Counted from the stretch's first letter, positions 45,784 through 54,268 are shown. The stretch is 64,000 bases of DNA from Sphingomonas sp. CCH21-G11 (GCF_001555965.1 NZ_LSHX01000002.1:1-64000), one strand, 5' to 3'. Made by a program: numbers and translations. The notes: generated by a model not told the origin, from the letters alone.

Positions 45784-45805
45784 GCTTATCACCCGGTGAA
45801 TAAGC
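45784..45805. promoter_or_regulatory. Near-perfect palindrome upstream of pilZ gene
   Basis: Arms GCTTAT-CACC (45784-45793) and GGTG-A-ATAAGC (45795-45805) flank a single C. It lies 61 bases upstream of the pilZ start on that strand and could be an operator for pilZ or for the rightward gene. A repeated ATCGATCA follows at about 45811-45818 and 45843-45850. Confidence 0.4.
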
Positions 45806-45957
45806 GGCGTAATCGATCAGTGTGTGCAAACTAATCCGTTTTATCGATCACTCGGTTTTTGGCATTGGGCGGTCACGCGATCGCATGCTGCTTTCCCCTC
45901 CACGCAGCGTGCGGGCGCCCATTGGCGTGTTTCCCCCTTTCACGCCAGTTCCCCAAA

Positions 45958-46034
45958 CCACTTGGCTAACCCTCAGCCAGGTGGCCGAGGTCGCCGGCGC
46001 ATCCGCGCCGGCGGCCTCTCCCGGAGAGGGGGCC
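45958..46034 (+). other. Cluster of three stem-loops in a 364-base gap
   Basis: The gap 45724-46087 has no supportable gene. Its right half contains CCACTTGGCT / AGCCAGGTGG (45958-45984, 7-base loop), the perfect stem GCCGGCGC-ATCC-GCGCCGGC (45993-46012) and a third hairpin from GGCCTCTCC to GGGGGCC (46013-46034). The third ends about 54 bases before the start of the PQQ-type dehydrogenase. This could be a structured leader or a short non-coding RNA; no terminator-like T run follows. Confidence 0.5.
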
Positions 46035-46087
46035 TTCCCGACCATTTCATCGTCACGATGCGTTGCGCTCGGCCGGTGGCACCGCCT

Positions 46088-47425
46088 ATGTCTGCGCGCA
46101 TGAACAAGCATCTGCGCAACTTCCTGGTGATCGGCGCTATCGCGCTGGTCGGCGGCGGCATCTGGGCGACACGGCCCGACGTGGCTCAAATCGCGATCGA
46201 CCGGGTGATGGGCCCCCGCCCGGAAATCGTGCCCGCGCGCGTCCAGACCCTTCCGACCATCGCCATCGCCGAACCCGTGGGCTGGCCCGCCGGGACCGCG
46301 CCGACCCCTGCGGCAGGGCTGAAGGTCGCGCGGTTTGCCGAGGGGCTCGACCATCCGCGCTGGCTTTACGTGCTGGCCAATGGCGACGTCCTGGTCGCCG
46401 AGACCAACTCGCCCCCGCGAAAGGGCGGCGGGATCGAGGGGATGGTGATGCGCTATCTGCTCGGCAAGGCGGGGGCGGCGGTGCCGTCGGCGAACCGCAT
46501 CACGCTGTTGCGCGACACCGACGGCGACGGCGCGGCGGATCAGCGCAACGTGCTGGTCGACGGGCTCAATTCGCCCCTGGGCATGGCGGTCGTCGGCGGC
46601 TGGCTCTACGTTGCCAACACCGATGCGCTGGTTCGTTTCCCCTTCCAGGTCGGCCAGACCCGGATCGACGCCAGGCCCGAAAAGATCATCGACCTGCCCG
46701 CCGGCGAGAATCACTGGACCCGCAACGTCGTCGCCAATCCGGAGGGCGACACGCTGTTCGTCAGCGTCGGTTCGGCCACCAACATCGCCGAACGCGGGCT
46801 CGAGCTCGAACGCAACCGCGCCGCGATCCTGGAGGTCGACCCGGCGACCAAGTCGTTCCGGCCGTTCGGCACCGGTCTGCGCAACCCGGTCGGCATGGCG
46901 ATCGAGCCGGTGACGCAGGGCCTGTGGACCGTCGTCAACGAACGCGACATGCTGGGCTCCGACGTGCCGCCCGATTATCTGACCAAGGTGCAGCTGGGCA
47001 GCTTCTTCGGCTGGCCGTACAGCTATTGGGGCGGCTATGTTGACCGCCGGGTCGAACCCGCGCGCCCCGACCTGCTCGAATACACCGCACGGCCCGATTA
47101 TGCGCTGGGCGCGCATACCGCATCGCTGGGGCTGAGCTTCGCCAATGGTGCGCGGCTGGGCGAACGCTTTGCCAATGGCGCGTTCATCGGCCAGCACGGA
47201 TCGTGGAACCGCAAGCCTTTTTCCGGCTACAAGGTGCTGTACGTGCCGTTCGGCGACAATGGCTTCCCGCTGAAGGGCGCGGCGCCGATCGACGTGCTGA
47301 CCGGCTTTCTGGACGGCGACAAGGCGCGCGGGCGACCGGTCGGCGTGACGATCGACCGGGCGGGCGGCCTGCTGGTCGCCGACGATGTCGGCAACGTCAT
47401 CTGGCGGGTCAGCGCCGCGCGCTGA
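46088..47425 (+). CDS. PQQ-type sorbosone/sugar dehydrogenase, membrane-anchored
   Basis: A 445-residue six-bladed beta-propeller of the glucose/sorbosone dehydrogenase family with an N-terminal anchor or signal helix (about residues 10-27). Recognisable pieces are FAEGLDHPRWLYVLANGDVLVAET, LLRDTDGDGAADQRNVL, GLRNPVGMAIEP, NERDMLGSDVPPDYL and the late HGSWNRKPFSGYKV. Such enzymes oxidise aldose sugars in the periplasm with PQQ. An ATG at 46100 is an equally possible start. It stands alone on this strand. Confidence 0.87.
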   Translation: MSARMNKHLRNFLVIGAIALVGGGIWATRPDVAQIAIDRVMGPRPEIVPARVQTLPTIAIAEPVGWPAGTAPTPAAGLKVARFAEGLDHPRWLYVLANGDVLVAETNSPPRKGGGIEGMVMRYLLGKAGAAVPSANRITLLRDTDGDGAADQRNVLVDGLNSPLGMAVVGGWLYVANTDALVRFPFQVGQTRIDARPEKIIDLPAGENHWTRNVVANPEGDTLFVSVGSATNIAERGLELERNRAAILEVDPATKSFRPFGTGLRNPVGMAIEPVTQGLWTVVNERDMLGSDVPPDYLTKVQLGSFFGWPYSYWGGYVDRRVEPARPDLLEYTARPDYALGAHTASLGLSFANGARLGERFANGAFIGQHGSWNRKPFSGYKVLYVPFGDNGFPLKGAAPIDVLTGFLDGDKARGRPVGVTIDRAGGLLVADDVGNVIWRVSAAR

Positions 47426-47482
47426 GAGTCAGGCACCGACACCCAAAGCCCTTGTGCACGTAACACGGTCGGCTCTTTGCCC

Positions 47483-47508
47483 GTCACCCGGCACAAGGCC
47501 GGGGTGAC
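47483..47508. repeat. REP-like palindrome
   Basis: An inverted repeat from GTCACC-CGGC to GCCGGGGTGAC with a short CACAAG loop, close to the palindromes at 631-767. It lies between the convergent PQQ-type dehydrogenase and PHA-granule genes. Nothing else stands out in the gap. Confidence 0.6.
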
Positions 47509-47559
47509 GAAGGGAATTCAGCAACGTCCGCACCGATGTGGCCGTGTCAAATTGGCCGG

Positions 47560-47862
47560 TCACGCCAGCAGCTTCGGGCCTTCCTTCGCGATCTTCTCGC
47601 GGATGCGTGACGCGAACAGCGCAAGGATCGCGGGGAGCTCGATCTCCAGGTGCACCCGGCTGTCGTGAATGTCGGCGCGCGTCGCCAGCTTCTGGCCCAT
47701 CATCTCGACCGTCACGAACAGCGTGTCGCCCGCCCAGCGGCGATCCGCGAGTTTTGCGGCGGGCAGGCGGCGTTCGATGTCCGCCATCGCGCCGTCGATG
47801 CGCGCGCGGGCACCCGCGGTGCCGAGCTGGTGGGGCAGGTCGATGCGGATCGGTTCGGTCAT
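47560..47862 (-). CDS. Polyhydroxyalkanoic acid system family protein
   Basis: A 100-residue protein of the PHA_gran_rgn family: IDLPHQLGTAGARARIDGAMADIERRLP at the start and RVHLEIELPAILALFASRIREKIAKEGPKLL at the end. Family members occur with polyhydroxyalkanoate granule genes in some bacteria, but the function is not established, and no PHA genes are in this window. It is probably co-transcribed with the VOC gene 18 bases upstream. Confidence 0.82.
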   Translation of the reverse strand: MTEPIRIDLPHQLGTAGARARIDGAMADIERRLPAAKLADRRWAGDTLFVTVEMMGQKLATRADIHDSRVHLEIELPAILALFASRIREKIAKEGPKLLA

Positions 47863-47880
47863 GGTCGCGTCTCCCCGGCG

Positions 47881-48297
47881 CTAGCGCGCGAACAGCATGG
47901 CGTCGTCGGCGAACGCCTTGAACTCGAGCGCGTTGCCGCTGGGATCGCGAAAGAACATCGTCGCCTGCTCGCCGACCTCGCCCTTGAAGCGGACATGCGG
48001 CGCGATGCCGAACGCGATCCCCGCCGCGCGGACCCGCTCGGCCAGCGCCTCCCATGCCGCCATCGTCAGGACGACGCCGAAATGCGGCACCGGCACGTCG
48101 TGACCATCGACCGCATTCGCGACCGCAACCGGCTTGGCCGCCGGATCCAGATGCGCGACGATCTGATGCCCGAACAGGTCGAAATCGACCCAGTGCGCCG
48201 CCGATCGTCCTTCCGCACAGCCCAGCACGCCGCCGTAAAAGGCACGCGCGGCGGCAAGGTCATGGACCGGAAAGGCGAGGTGAAAGGGGCGCAGCAT
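47881..48297 (-). CDS. VOC-family (glyoxalase/bleomycin-resistance fold) protein
   Basis: A 138-residue vicinal-oxygen-chelate protein: [26 protein letters not shown] opens the first module and [20 protein letters not shown] the second, ending [15 protein letters not shown], where the glutamate and the earlier histidines would bind a metal. The enzymatic reaction is unknown. ATG at 48297 preferred over the adjacent GTG codon. It is divergent from lnt, with 51 bases between. Confidence 0.88.
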   Translation of the reverse strand: MLRPFHLAFPVHDLAAARAFYGGVLGCAEGRSAAHWVDFDLFGHQIVAHLDPAAKPVAVANAVDGHDVPVPHFGVVLTMAAWEALAERVRAAGIAFGIAPHVRFKGEVGEQATMFFRDPSGNALEFKAFADDAMLFAR

Positions 48298-48348
48298 CAC
48301 CGGCTAATAGCTTGTTTTCGGCATCGATCCACCCGATAGCGTGCGTGC

Positions 48349-49890
48349 ATGCGCCCCGCTCCTCTGATCGTCGCTCTGGTCGCCGGATCGCTTTCCGCGA
48401 CCGGGTTTGCCCCGCTCGATCTGTGGCCGGTCCTGCTCGCCGCGCTCGCGGTCTGGCTGGCGCTGGTGCATTCGGCACCGTCGCTGCGCGCCGCGTCGCT
48501 GCGGTCGTGGCTGTTCGGGGTGGGGCATTTCACCGTCGGCAACAACTGGATCCAGCACGCCTTCGACTATCAGGACAAGATGCCGCCCGAGCTTGGCTAT
48601 GTCGCGGTTGTCCTGCTGGCGCTCTATCTCGCGGTCTATCCGATGCTCGCGGGCGGGCTGGCGTGGAAGTTCGGGCGCATCGCCGGCACCCGGCCCGACG
48701 CGCCGTTCGTGCTGATTGCCGCCGCCGCCTGGATCGTCACCGAATGGCTGCGCGCGCAGATGTTCACCGGCTATGCGTGGAACCCGCTGGGCGTCGCGTG
48801 GCTGCCGGCGGGAGACGTGGCCCGGATCGCCGCCATGATCGGCACCTATGCGATGTCGGGGCTGATGGTGCTGGCTGCGGGTGCGCTGTTGCTGATTGCG
48901 CGGGGCGGCTGGCGCTTCGCCATGCTGCTCGCGGCGATCATCGGCGGCGCGATCGTGCTGAATGCGGGCGAACCGCCGGCGGACCTCCGCCCCAACCAGC
49001 CCCTCGTCCGCGTCGTCCAGCCCAATGTCGGGCAGGAGGGCGTGCGCGAACCCGGCTATTCGGAGCGCGTGTTCCAGGCACTGGTCGCGCAGAGCGGCAC
49101 GCCGGGATATCGCCCGCGGCTGCTCGTCTGGCCGGAAGGTGCCGTCAACTATTATCTGGAAAGCGGTTATCCCGGCGGCTGGTATTTCGAGGCGTGGCCC
49201 GCCGATACGCGCCGCCGGATCGCCGGGTTGCTCGGTCCCGACGACGTGGCGCTGGTCGGCGGAAACGCGTTGCTCTTCGGGGGCGACCCGATCATCGACG
49301 GCGCGAGCAATTCGGTGTTCGTCGTGCACCCCGATGCGACGCTCGGCCCGCGCCGGTACGACAAGGCGCATCTGGTGCCCTATGGCGAATATCTGCCGAT
49401 GCGGCCGATCCTGTCGGCCATCGGCCTGTCCCGCCTGGTCAACAGCGAGATCGATACCATTCCCGGCCCCGGCCCGCGGACGATCGCGGTGCCGGGCTTT
49501 GGCCGCGTGGGGATGCAGATCTGCTACGAGATCATCTTTTCGGGCGAGGTCGTCGATCGCGCCGAGCGCCCCGACATGATCTTCAATCCGTCCAATGACG
49601 CGTGGTTCGGCGCGTGGGGGCCGCCGCAACATCTGGCGCAGGCGCGGCTGCGCGCGATCGAGGAAGGGGTGCCGGTGCTGCGATCGACCCCAACCGGCAT
49701 TTCGGCGGTGATCGACGCGGACGGCCGCCTGCTCGGCACCGTGCCGCGCCTGACCGCCGGTGCGGTCGAGCTGCCGCTGCCGCTGCCGCATCCGCCGACG
49801 CCGTTTGCGCGCTTCGGCAATCTCATGGCGGCGCTGATCGTGCTGTTGCTGGTGGCGCTCGCGATTGCCATTCGCCCGCACAGCCGCTAG
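48349..49890 (+). CDS. lnt: Apolipoprotein N-acyltransferase
   Basis: A 513-residue inner-membrane enzyme adding the third acyl chain to lipoproteins. The first about 215 residues hold six to eight helices, followed by the nitrilase-like domain with the triad Glu263 (WPEGAVNYYL), Lys339 (YDKAHLVPYGEYLP) and Cys392 (QICYEIIFSG), and a final anchor helix (LMAALIVLLLVALAIAI). All catalytic residues are in place. metK follows 84 bases on; lnt-metK adjacency is usual in sphingomonads. Confidence 0.96.
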   Translation: MRPAPLIVALVAGSLSATGFAPLDLWPVLLAALAVWLALVHSAPSLRAASLRSWLFGVGHFTVGNNWIQHAFDYQDKMPPELGYVAVVLLALYLAVYPMLAGGLAWKFGRIAGTRPDAPFVLIAAAAWIVTEWLRAQMFTGYAWNPLGVAWLPAGDVARIAAMIGTYAMSGLMVLAAGALLLIARGGWRFAMLLAAIIGGAIVLNAGEPPADLRPNQPLVRVVQPNVGQEGVREPGYSERVFQALVAQSGTPGYRPRLLVWPEGAVNYYLESGYPGGWYFEAWPADTRRRIAGLLGPDDVALVGGNALLFGGDPIIDGASNSVFVVHPDATLGPRRYDKAHLVPYGEYLPMRPILSAIGLSRLVNSEIDTIPGPGPRTIAVPGFGRVGMQICYEIIFSGEVVDRAERPDMIFNPSNDAWFGAWGPPQHLAQARLRAIEEGVPVLRSTPTGISAVIDADGRLLGTVPRLTAGAVELPLPLPHPPTPFARFGNLMAALIVLLLVALAIAIRPHSR

Positions 49891-49896
49891 GGGCGC

Positions 49897-49918
49897 GATA
49901 TAAGGAAAGCTTTATATC
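49897..49918. promoter_or_regulatory. Palindromic operator candidate upstream of metK
   Basis: A 22-base inverted repeat with 7-base arms GATATAA (49897-49903) and TTATATC (49912-49918) lies 56 bases upstream of the metK start, right after the lnt stop. It is AT-rich in a GC-rich background. Methionine-cycle genes in alphaproteobacteria are often controlled by ArsR-type SAM/SAH-sensing repressors that bind palindromes of this kind; that this is such a site is an inference. A short CCGGATCCGG palindrome follows at about 49931-49940. Confidence 0.6.
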
Positions 49919-49974
49919 CGATCGCAAGTCCGGATCCGGCCGACCGCCCCGCCACGCCAGCCCAAGGGTTCTCC

Positions 49975-51159
49975 ATGCGCGCCAACTATCTCTTCACGTC
50001 CGAATCGGTGTCCGAAGGCCATCCCGACAAGGTCGCCGACCAGATTTCCGACGCGGTCGTCGATCTGTTCCTGTCGCGCGATCCGGTCGCGCGCGTGGCG
50101 TGCGAGACGATGGTGACGACCCAGCGCATCGTGCTGGCCGGCGAAGTGCGCTGCGCCGAGGACAGCTTTCCGACGCTGGCCGAGATCGAGAAGGCGGCGC
50201 GCGACACCGTGCGCCGCATCGGCTACGAGCAGCACGGCTTTCACTGGCAGACCGCCGATTTCGCCTGCCACCTGCACGGCCAGTCCGCGCACATCGCCCA
50301 GGGCGTCGACGAAAGCGGCAACAAGGACGAGGGCGCCGGCGACCAGGGCATCATGTTCGGTTTCGCCTGTGACGAGACGCCCGACCTGATGCCCGCGACG
50401 CTTTATTATTCGCACCGCATCCTCGAAAAGCTGGCGCAGGACCGCCACGCCCGTATCGTCGACTTCCTGGAGCCCGACGCCAAGAGCCAGGTGACGCTGA
50501 AGTATGAAAACGGCGTGCCGACCGGTGCGACTGCACTGGTCGTGTCGACCCAGCATACCAAGGCGCTGTCGAACGACGCCGGGCAAAAGCGGCTGCGCGA
50601 CTATGTGATGACGGTGTTCGAGGAAATCCTGCCCCAGGGCTGGATGCCCGCCGACCAGAGCCAGATCTATGTCAACCCGACCGGCATGTTCGAAATCGGC
50701 GGACCCGACGGCGACGCCGGGCTGACCGGTCGCAAGATCATCGTCGACACCTATGGCGGTGCTGCCCCGCATGGCGGCGGCGCGTTCAGCGGCAAGGATC
50801 CGACCAAGGTCGACCGCTCGGCCGCCTATATCAGCCGCTATCTCGCCAAGAATGTCGTCGCCGCAGGCCTGGCCAAGCGCTGCACCATTCAGCTGTCCTA
50901 CGCCATCGGCATCGCCGAGCCGCTGTCGCTCTATGTCGACACGCACGGCACCGGCAGCGTTGACGAAGCGAAGATCGAAGCGGTGCTGCCCAAGCTGGTG
51001 CGCCTGACCCCCAAGGGCATCCGCACGCATCTCGGCATGAACAAGCCGATCTATCAGCCGACCGCGGCGTACGGGCATTTCGGCCGCAAGGCGGAAGGCG
51101 ACCTGTTCACCTGGGAACGGACCGACCTGGTCGACGCGCTGAAGGCCGAGCTGGGCTGA
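49975..51159 (+). CDS. metK: S-adenosylmethionine synthetase
   Basis: A 394-residue enzyme making SAM from methionine and ATP. The markers [31 protein letters not shown] and the phosphate-binding [19 protein letters not shown] are complete and the length is normal. The ATG at 49975 opens [16 protein letters not shown] palindrome upstream suggests regulated expression. Confidence 0.98.
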   Translation: MRANYLFTSESVSEGHPDKVADQISDAVVDLFLSRDPVARVACETMVTTQRIVLAGEVRCAEDSFPTLAEIEKAARDTVRRIGYEQHGFHWQTADFACHLHGQSAHIAQGVDESGNKDEGAGDQGIMFGFACDETPDLMPATLYYSHRILEKLAQDRHARIVDFLEPDAKSQVTLKYENGVPTGATALVVSTQHTKALSNDAGQKRLRDYVMTVFEEILPQGWMPADQSQIYVNPTGMFEIGGPDGDAGLTGRKIIVDTYGGAAPHGGGAFSGKDPTKVDRSAAYISRYLAKNVVAAGLAKRCTIQLSYAIGIAEPLSLYVDTHGTGSVDEAKIEAVLPKLVRLTPKGIRTHLGMNKPIYQPTAAYGHFGRKAEGDLFTWERTDLVDALKAELG

Positions 51160-51263
51160 GCGCCTGGCTCCCGCCCGCGCCGATCCGCTTAACCGGCGCA
51201 TTGCGCTTTTGACGCCGACGTGAAAAGGTCGACGAATCAAAGCGAAAGGCGAGGAGGCGAGGG

Positions 51264-52358
51264 GTGCGGAGCGGATTCCTGAGTCGCGCGGTTGCGGTGT
51301 TCCTGACGGCAGCTGCGGTCGTCATGCCCGCGCAGGCGCAGCAGAAAAGCGTCGTCAAGGTATCGCGCAGCGCGCCCTATCGTCATCCGCATTCGAAGAT
51401 CGAGCTGCCGGTCGTGATCGATCGGCTGCCCCGCGTCGGGGTCGAGCAGCTCGGCACCGGCGAGCTTGATACGATCACCAATTACGAAACGCCGGATCAC
51501 GACGAGGTGATCTCCGTCTTCGTCTATCGCGACGTGCTGGACGCGCTGCCGGTATGGTTCGACCGTGCCATCGGGGCAGTCGAAGGCCGGTCGGCCTCGT
51601 TCGGTGCCGTGACGCCGGTCGTCGCCCCGCAGCCCTTCACGCCGCCCGGGCGCGAGCGGCAAAGCGGACTGATCGCGGCGTGGCGCGCCGAGCAAAACTA
51701 CCGGAGTACCGGCCTCGCGATGTTCACCGTCGGCGAGTGGCTGGTCAAGCTGCGCTACTCGTCCCGCACGATCGCGCCCGAAGCGATGGGCGAACGGATG
51801 CAATCGGCGCTGGCGGCGATCAAATGGCCGAAGATGACGCGCGCCGATCGGCCGGCCGAGCCGGTTGCGGCCTGTCCCGAACCGCTCGTCTTTGCCGACA
51901 AGCCCGAGCGGGTGGTGCTGAGCGAGGAGGACCGCATGGCGTCGGCGTTGGCGTCGGGTGTGATCAGCGCGGCCGCGGGCCTTCGCGACGACACGAAGGA
52001 CAAGGCTAAGGACGGGGCGAAGGACGAGGCCGCACAGCCCGCGCGCTGGTGCCGTGACCCGGCCCAATCGCCGGTGGGCGCAGTGTACCGTCCGGATGCG
52101 TCGACCGAACGCTATCTGATCGCGTTGTCCGATGCCGGTCGGGGCATCGTCGTAAGCCCCGATCTGTCAGGCGAGATAAAGACCCCGCCGCAACGCTGGT
52201 GGAGCGCCAACCTGTTGCTGCTCGACCGGACGCTGGGCTTCGCGCCATATTCGGCGATGCCGACAACGGCGCAGGCGATCGACTCGATCAACGGCGCGCC
52301 GATCGTGAGCACGACGACCTTTGGCAAGAAGCGCGCGATCGACATCATCACCCCGTGA
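51264..52358 (+). CDS. Secreted protein of unknown function
   Basis: A 364-residue exported protein. The signal peptide MRSGFLSRAVAVFLTAAAVV ends at AQAQQ near residue 30. The mature part has a regular mix (YRHPHSKIELPVVIDRLPRVGVEQLGTGELDTI, DHDEVISVFVYRDVLDALPVWFDRAIGAVEGR, VGEWLVKLRYSSRTIAPEAM) and a charged linker DDTKDKAKDGAKDEAA. I recognise no named domain. GTG start after GAGGAGG. It sits between metK and trmB, where many relatives have nothing. Confidence 0.75.
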   Translation: MRSGFLSRAVAVFLTAAAVVMPAQAQQKSVVKVSRSAPYRHPHSKIELPVVIDRLPRVGVEQLGTGELDTITNYETPDHDEVISVFVYRDVLDALPVWFDRAIGAVEGRSASFGAVTPVVAPQPFTPPGRERQSGLIAAWRAEQNYRSTGLAMFTVGEWLVKLRYSSRTIAPEAMGERMQSALAAIKWPKMTRADRPAEPVAACPEPLVFADKPERVVLSEEDRMASALASGVISAAAGLRDDTKDKAKDGAKDEAAQPARWCRDPAQSPVGAVYRPDASTERYLIALSDAGRGIVVSPDLSGEIKTPPQRWWSANLLLLDRTLGFAPYSAMPTTAQAIDSINGAPIVSTTTFGKKRAIDIITP

Positions 52359-52413
52359 CCGCGGGAGGCAGGGCCCGCCCGAAAGGGCATTCGTGCCGAT
52401 CCGGCGGCAGCTA

Positions 52414-53019
52414 TCACGACGTCGCGCTGTCGCAGACGAAATCGATCGTCGGCTCCAGCGAAGCGAGCAGCGCCGCGGCGGGCTCACCCGCGCGCGCGCG
52501 CAGCGCCGCCCCGTAAACCGCATCGCACATCACCCGGCCGAGCAGCAGCGGGCCGGCGCCGAGCACCAGTCCCTCCTCCTCCACCGCGCGCGCGATCCGT
52601 GCGGCGAACAGTTCCGTCATCGCGGACATCGATTCGTGCAGAAAGTCGCGGACTGCGGTTTCGGACATGGCTTCGACGGCGGCGGTGCCGATCAGCAGGC
52701 AGCCGCGCTGAACCTCGCCGTCGCCGGTAAAGTTGCGTACCGCGCCCGCCGCCGCCACGCGTAGCGCACCGCGCAGGTCGGGCCGGCTGGCGAGCGATTC
52801 GGCAAGCGCTGCCTGCCCCTCGATCTCGTAGTCGCGCAGCACCATCAGATACAGGTTCAGCTTGCTGCCGAATCCCCCATAAAGGCTGGGCTTGCTCAGT
52901 TTCGTCGCTTCGCACAGCGCATCGACGGTGGTCCCGGAATAGCCCTTTGCCCAGAAACAGTCGCGGGCGCGCCTGAGTACCTCTGTGGCGTCATATTGCC
53001 GTGGTCGACCGCGCTTCAT
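52414..53019 (-). CDS. TetR-family transcriptional regulator
   Basis: A 201-residue TetR-type repressor with the helix-turn-helix near residues 10-57 (YDATEVLRRARDCFWAKGYSGTTVDALCEATKLSKPSLYGGFGSKLNLY). The C-terminal domain contains RGCLLIGTAAVEAM, typical of the AcrR/YcdC-like group. The ATG at 53019 starts MKRGRPRQYD; the longer frame runs through the promoter. A TGTA-N4-TACA operator candidate lies 67 bases upstream, in the gap shared with a divergent small gene, its most likely target besides itself. Confidence 0.9.
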   Translation of the reverse strand: MKRGRPRQYDATEVLRRARDCFWAKGYSGTTVDALCEATKLSKPSLYGGFGSKLNLYLMVLRDYEIEGQAALAESLASRPDLRGALRVAAAGAVRNFTGDGEVQRGCLLIGTAAVEAMSETAVRDFLHESMSAMTELFAARIARAVEEEGLVLGAGPLLLGRVMCDAVYGAALRARAGEPAAALLASLEPTIDFVCDSATS

Positions 53020-53085
53020 CCATCCCCCTTTTCCGAAGCTTGCGGCGATGTTGCAGTCGCTACATTGCTCGCGGCGAATTATATA

Positions 53086-53097
53086 TGTATCGGTACA
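53086..53097. promoter_or_regulatory. Inverted repeat in TetR divergent promoter
   Basis: TGTATCGGTACA, with TGTA and TACA arms around TCGG, lies in an AT-rich patch (ATTATATATGTAT) between the divergent TetR gene and the small gene at 53156. It is placed as an operator overlapping promoter elements would be. Length and spacing suit a TetR-type half-site pair. Confidence 0.45.
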
Positions 53098-53155
53098 AAT
53101 ATCCGAAACAAGGCTTTGTCGAAGGTTCGACGAGCACGCAAGCGATGGTTTGCAA

Positions 53156-53503
53156 ATGACCGATGATTGTGATCCGGGCGTCGACCGACGCCGCGTGCGC
53201 ATCGACGCGTGGACACGCGCGGGCTTTGTCCCGATGCTCCGCTTTTATCTGGACGACGGGAGCACGGCCGGCGTCGCGGACCGGCTCGCGCCCGAGTTGC
53301 TGCACTTTCTGATCGGGCCGGCAGACGCCCCGCTGAGCGGTGTGAACTTCGTCGATCGCAGCGGCCGGCTGGTTGCGTTCATGGCGGAACTGCTGGACGG
53401 GCCGGGCAAGGATGCCGGGCCGGACGACAGGCTCAGCGCGCTGTTCGACTTGATCGACGACTGTGCCGACGGGCTGCCCGGCGGCATCATGCCGGTGGCG
53501 TGA
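53156..53503 (+). CDS. Small protein of unknown function
   Basis: A 115-residue acidic cytoplasmic protein (MTDDCDPGVDRRRVRIDAWTRAGFVPMLRFYLDDGSTAGVADRLAPELLHFL...). No recognisable domain, signal or membrane segment. The pattern of short helices and acidic surface is all that can be said. It is divergent from a TetR gene with an operator-like repeat between, so it may be repressed by it. The ATG at 53156 is chosen because the upstream in-frame extension lies in the promoter gap. Confidence 0.65.
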   Translation: MTDDCDPGVDRRRVRIDAWTRAGFVPMLRFYLDDGSTAGVADRLAPELLHFLIGPADAPLSGVNFVDRSGRLVAFMAELLDGPGKDAGPDDRLSALFDLIDDCADGLPGGIMPVA

Positions 53504-53578
53504 TCCGGGCTCGATCGTGCCGGCGACACCGCGCGGCCCCTTGCCCGATCGTGCGCTTGCCCTCACAGCGACGGGACG

Positions 53579-54268
53579 ATGAACGATCCCACCACCATCC
53601 GCCGTCTCTATGGTCGCCGGCAGGGGCATAAGCTGCGCAGTGGCCAATCGGCGCTGCTCGAGGACCTGTTGCCCCGGATCAGCGTGCCCGAAGCCGGTCC
53701 ACTCGACGCCGCGGCGCTGTTCGGGGCGGAGCGCCCGCTCGAGCTCGAAATCGGCTTCGGCGCGGGCGAGCATCTCGCCGGTCAGGCGGCGATGCGGCCC
53801 GATCATGGTTTCATCGGCTGCGAGCCGTTCCTGAACGGCGTCGTCGGCGCGCTGGGCCATATCCGCGACGGCGCGCTCGCCAATGTCCGGCTGCATATGG
53901 GCGACGCGCTGGAAGTTCTCGACCGGCTGCCCGATGCGAGCCTGAGCCGCGTCTATTTGCTGCACCCCGATCCGTGGCCCAAGGCGCGCCATGCCAAGCG
54001 GCGGATGATCAATCACGGGCCGCTCGACCTGATCGCCGCAAAGCTCCGACCCGGCTGCGAGTTCCGCCTCGGCACCGACGACCCGACCTATTGCCGCTGG
54101 GCGATGATGATCCTCGATCAGCGCCGCGATTTCACCTGGATGGCACAGACCCCTGCGGACTTTCTCACGCGGCCCGCCGACTGGCCCGAGACACGCTACG
54201 AACGCAAGGCGCGGCGCAAGGGGCATGAAGTGTGGTACATGAGATATCGGCGCGCCGATGCAAAATAG
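53579..54268 (+). CDS. trmB: tRNA (guanine-46-N7) methyltransferase
   Basis: A 229-residue methyltransferase forming m7G46 in tRNA. LEIGFGAGEHLAGQAA is the SAM site, the acidic FIGCEPFLNGVVG follows, and HPDPWPKARHAKRRMINHG is the conserved catalytic and tRNA-contact motif; the end has GTDDPTYCRW and TRYERKARRKGH. In related genomes trmB is usually followed by rimP-nusA; here it is followed by a low-GC gap and an accessory gene set. Confidence 0.96.
   Translation: MNDPTTIRRLYGRRQGHKLRSGQSALLEDLLPRISVPEAGPLDAAALFGAERPLELEIGFGAGEHLAGQAAMRPDHGFIGCEPFLNGVVGALGHIRDGALANVRLHMGDALEVLDRLPDASLSRVYLLHPDPWPKARHAKRRMINHGPLDLIAAKLRPGCEFRLGTDDPTYCRWAMMILDQRRDFTWMAQTPADFLTRPADWPETRYERKARRKGHEVWYMRYRRADAK

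Noticed and set aside
45822..46103. Short rightward frame of 93 codons in the gap before the PQQ-type dehydrogenase
   Set aside because: No ribosome-binding site, low-complexity translation, and the sequence is better explained by the palindrome and stem-loops it contains.
49891..49974. SAM-type riboswitch upstream of metK
   Set aside because: The gap is only 84 bases, and I could not match the conserved core of any SAM riboswitch class; the palindrome looks like a protein operator.
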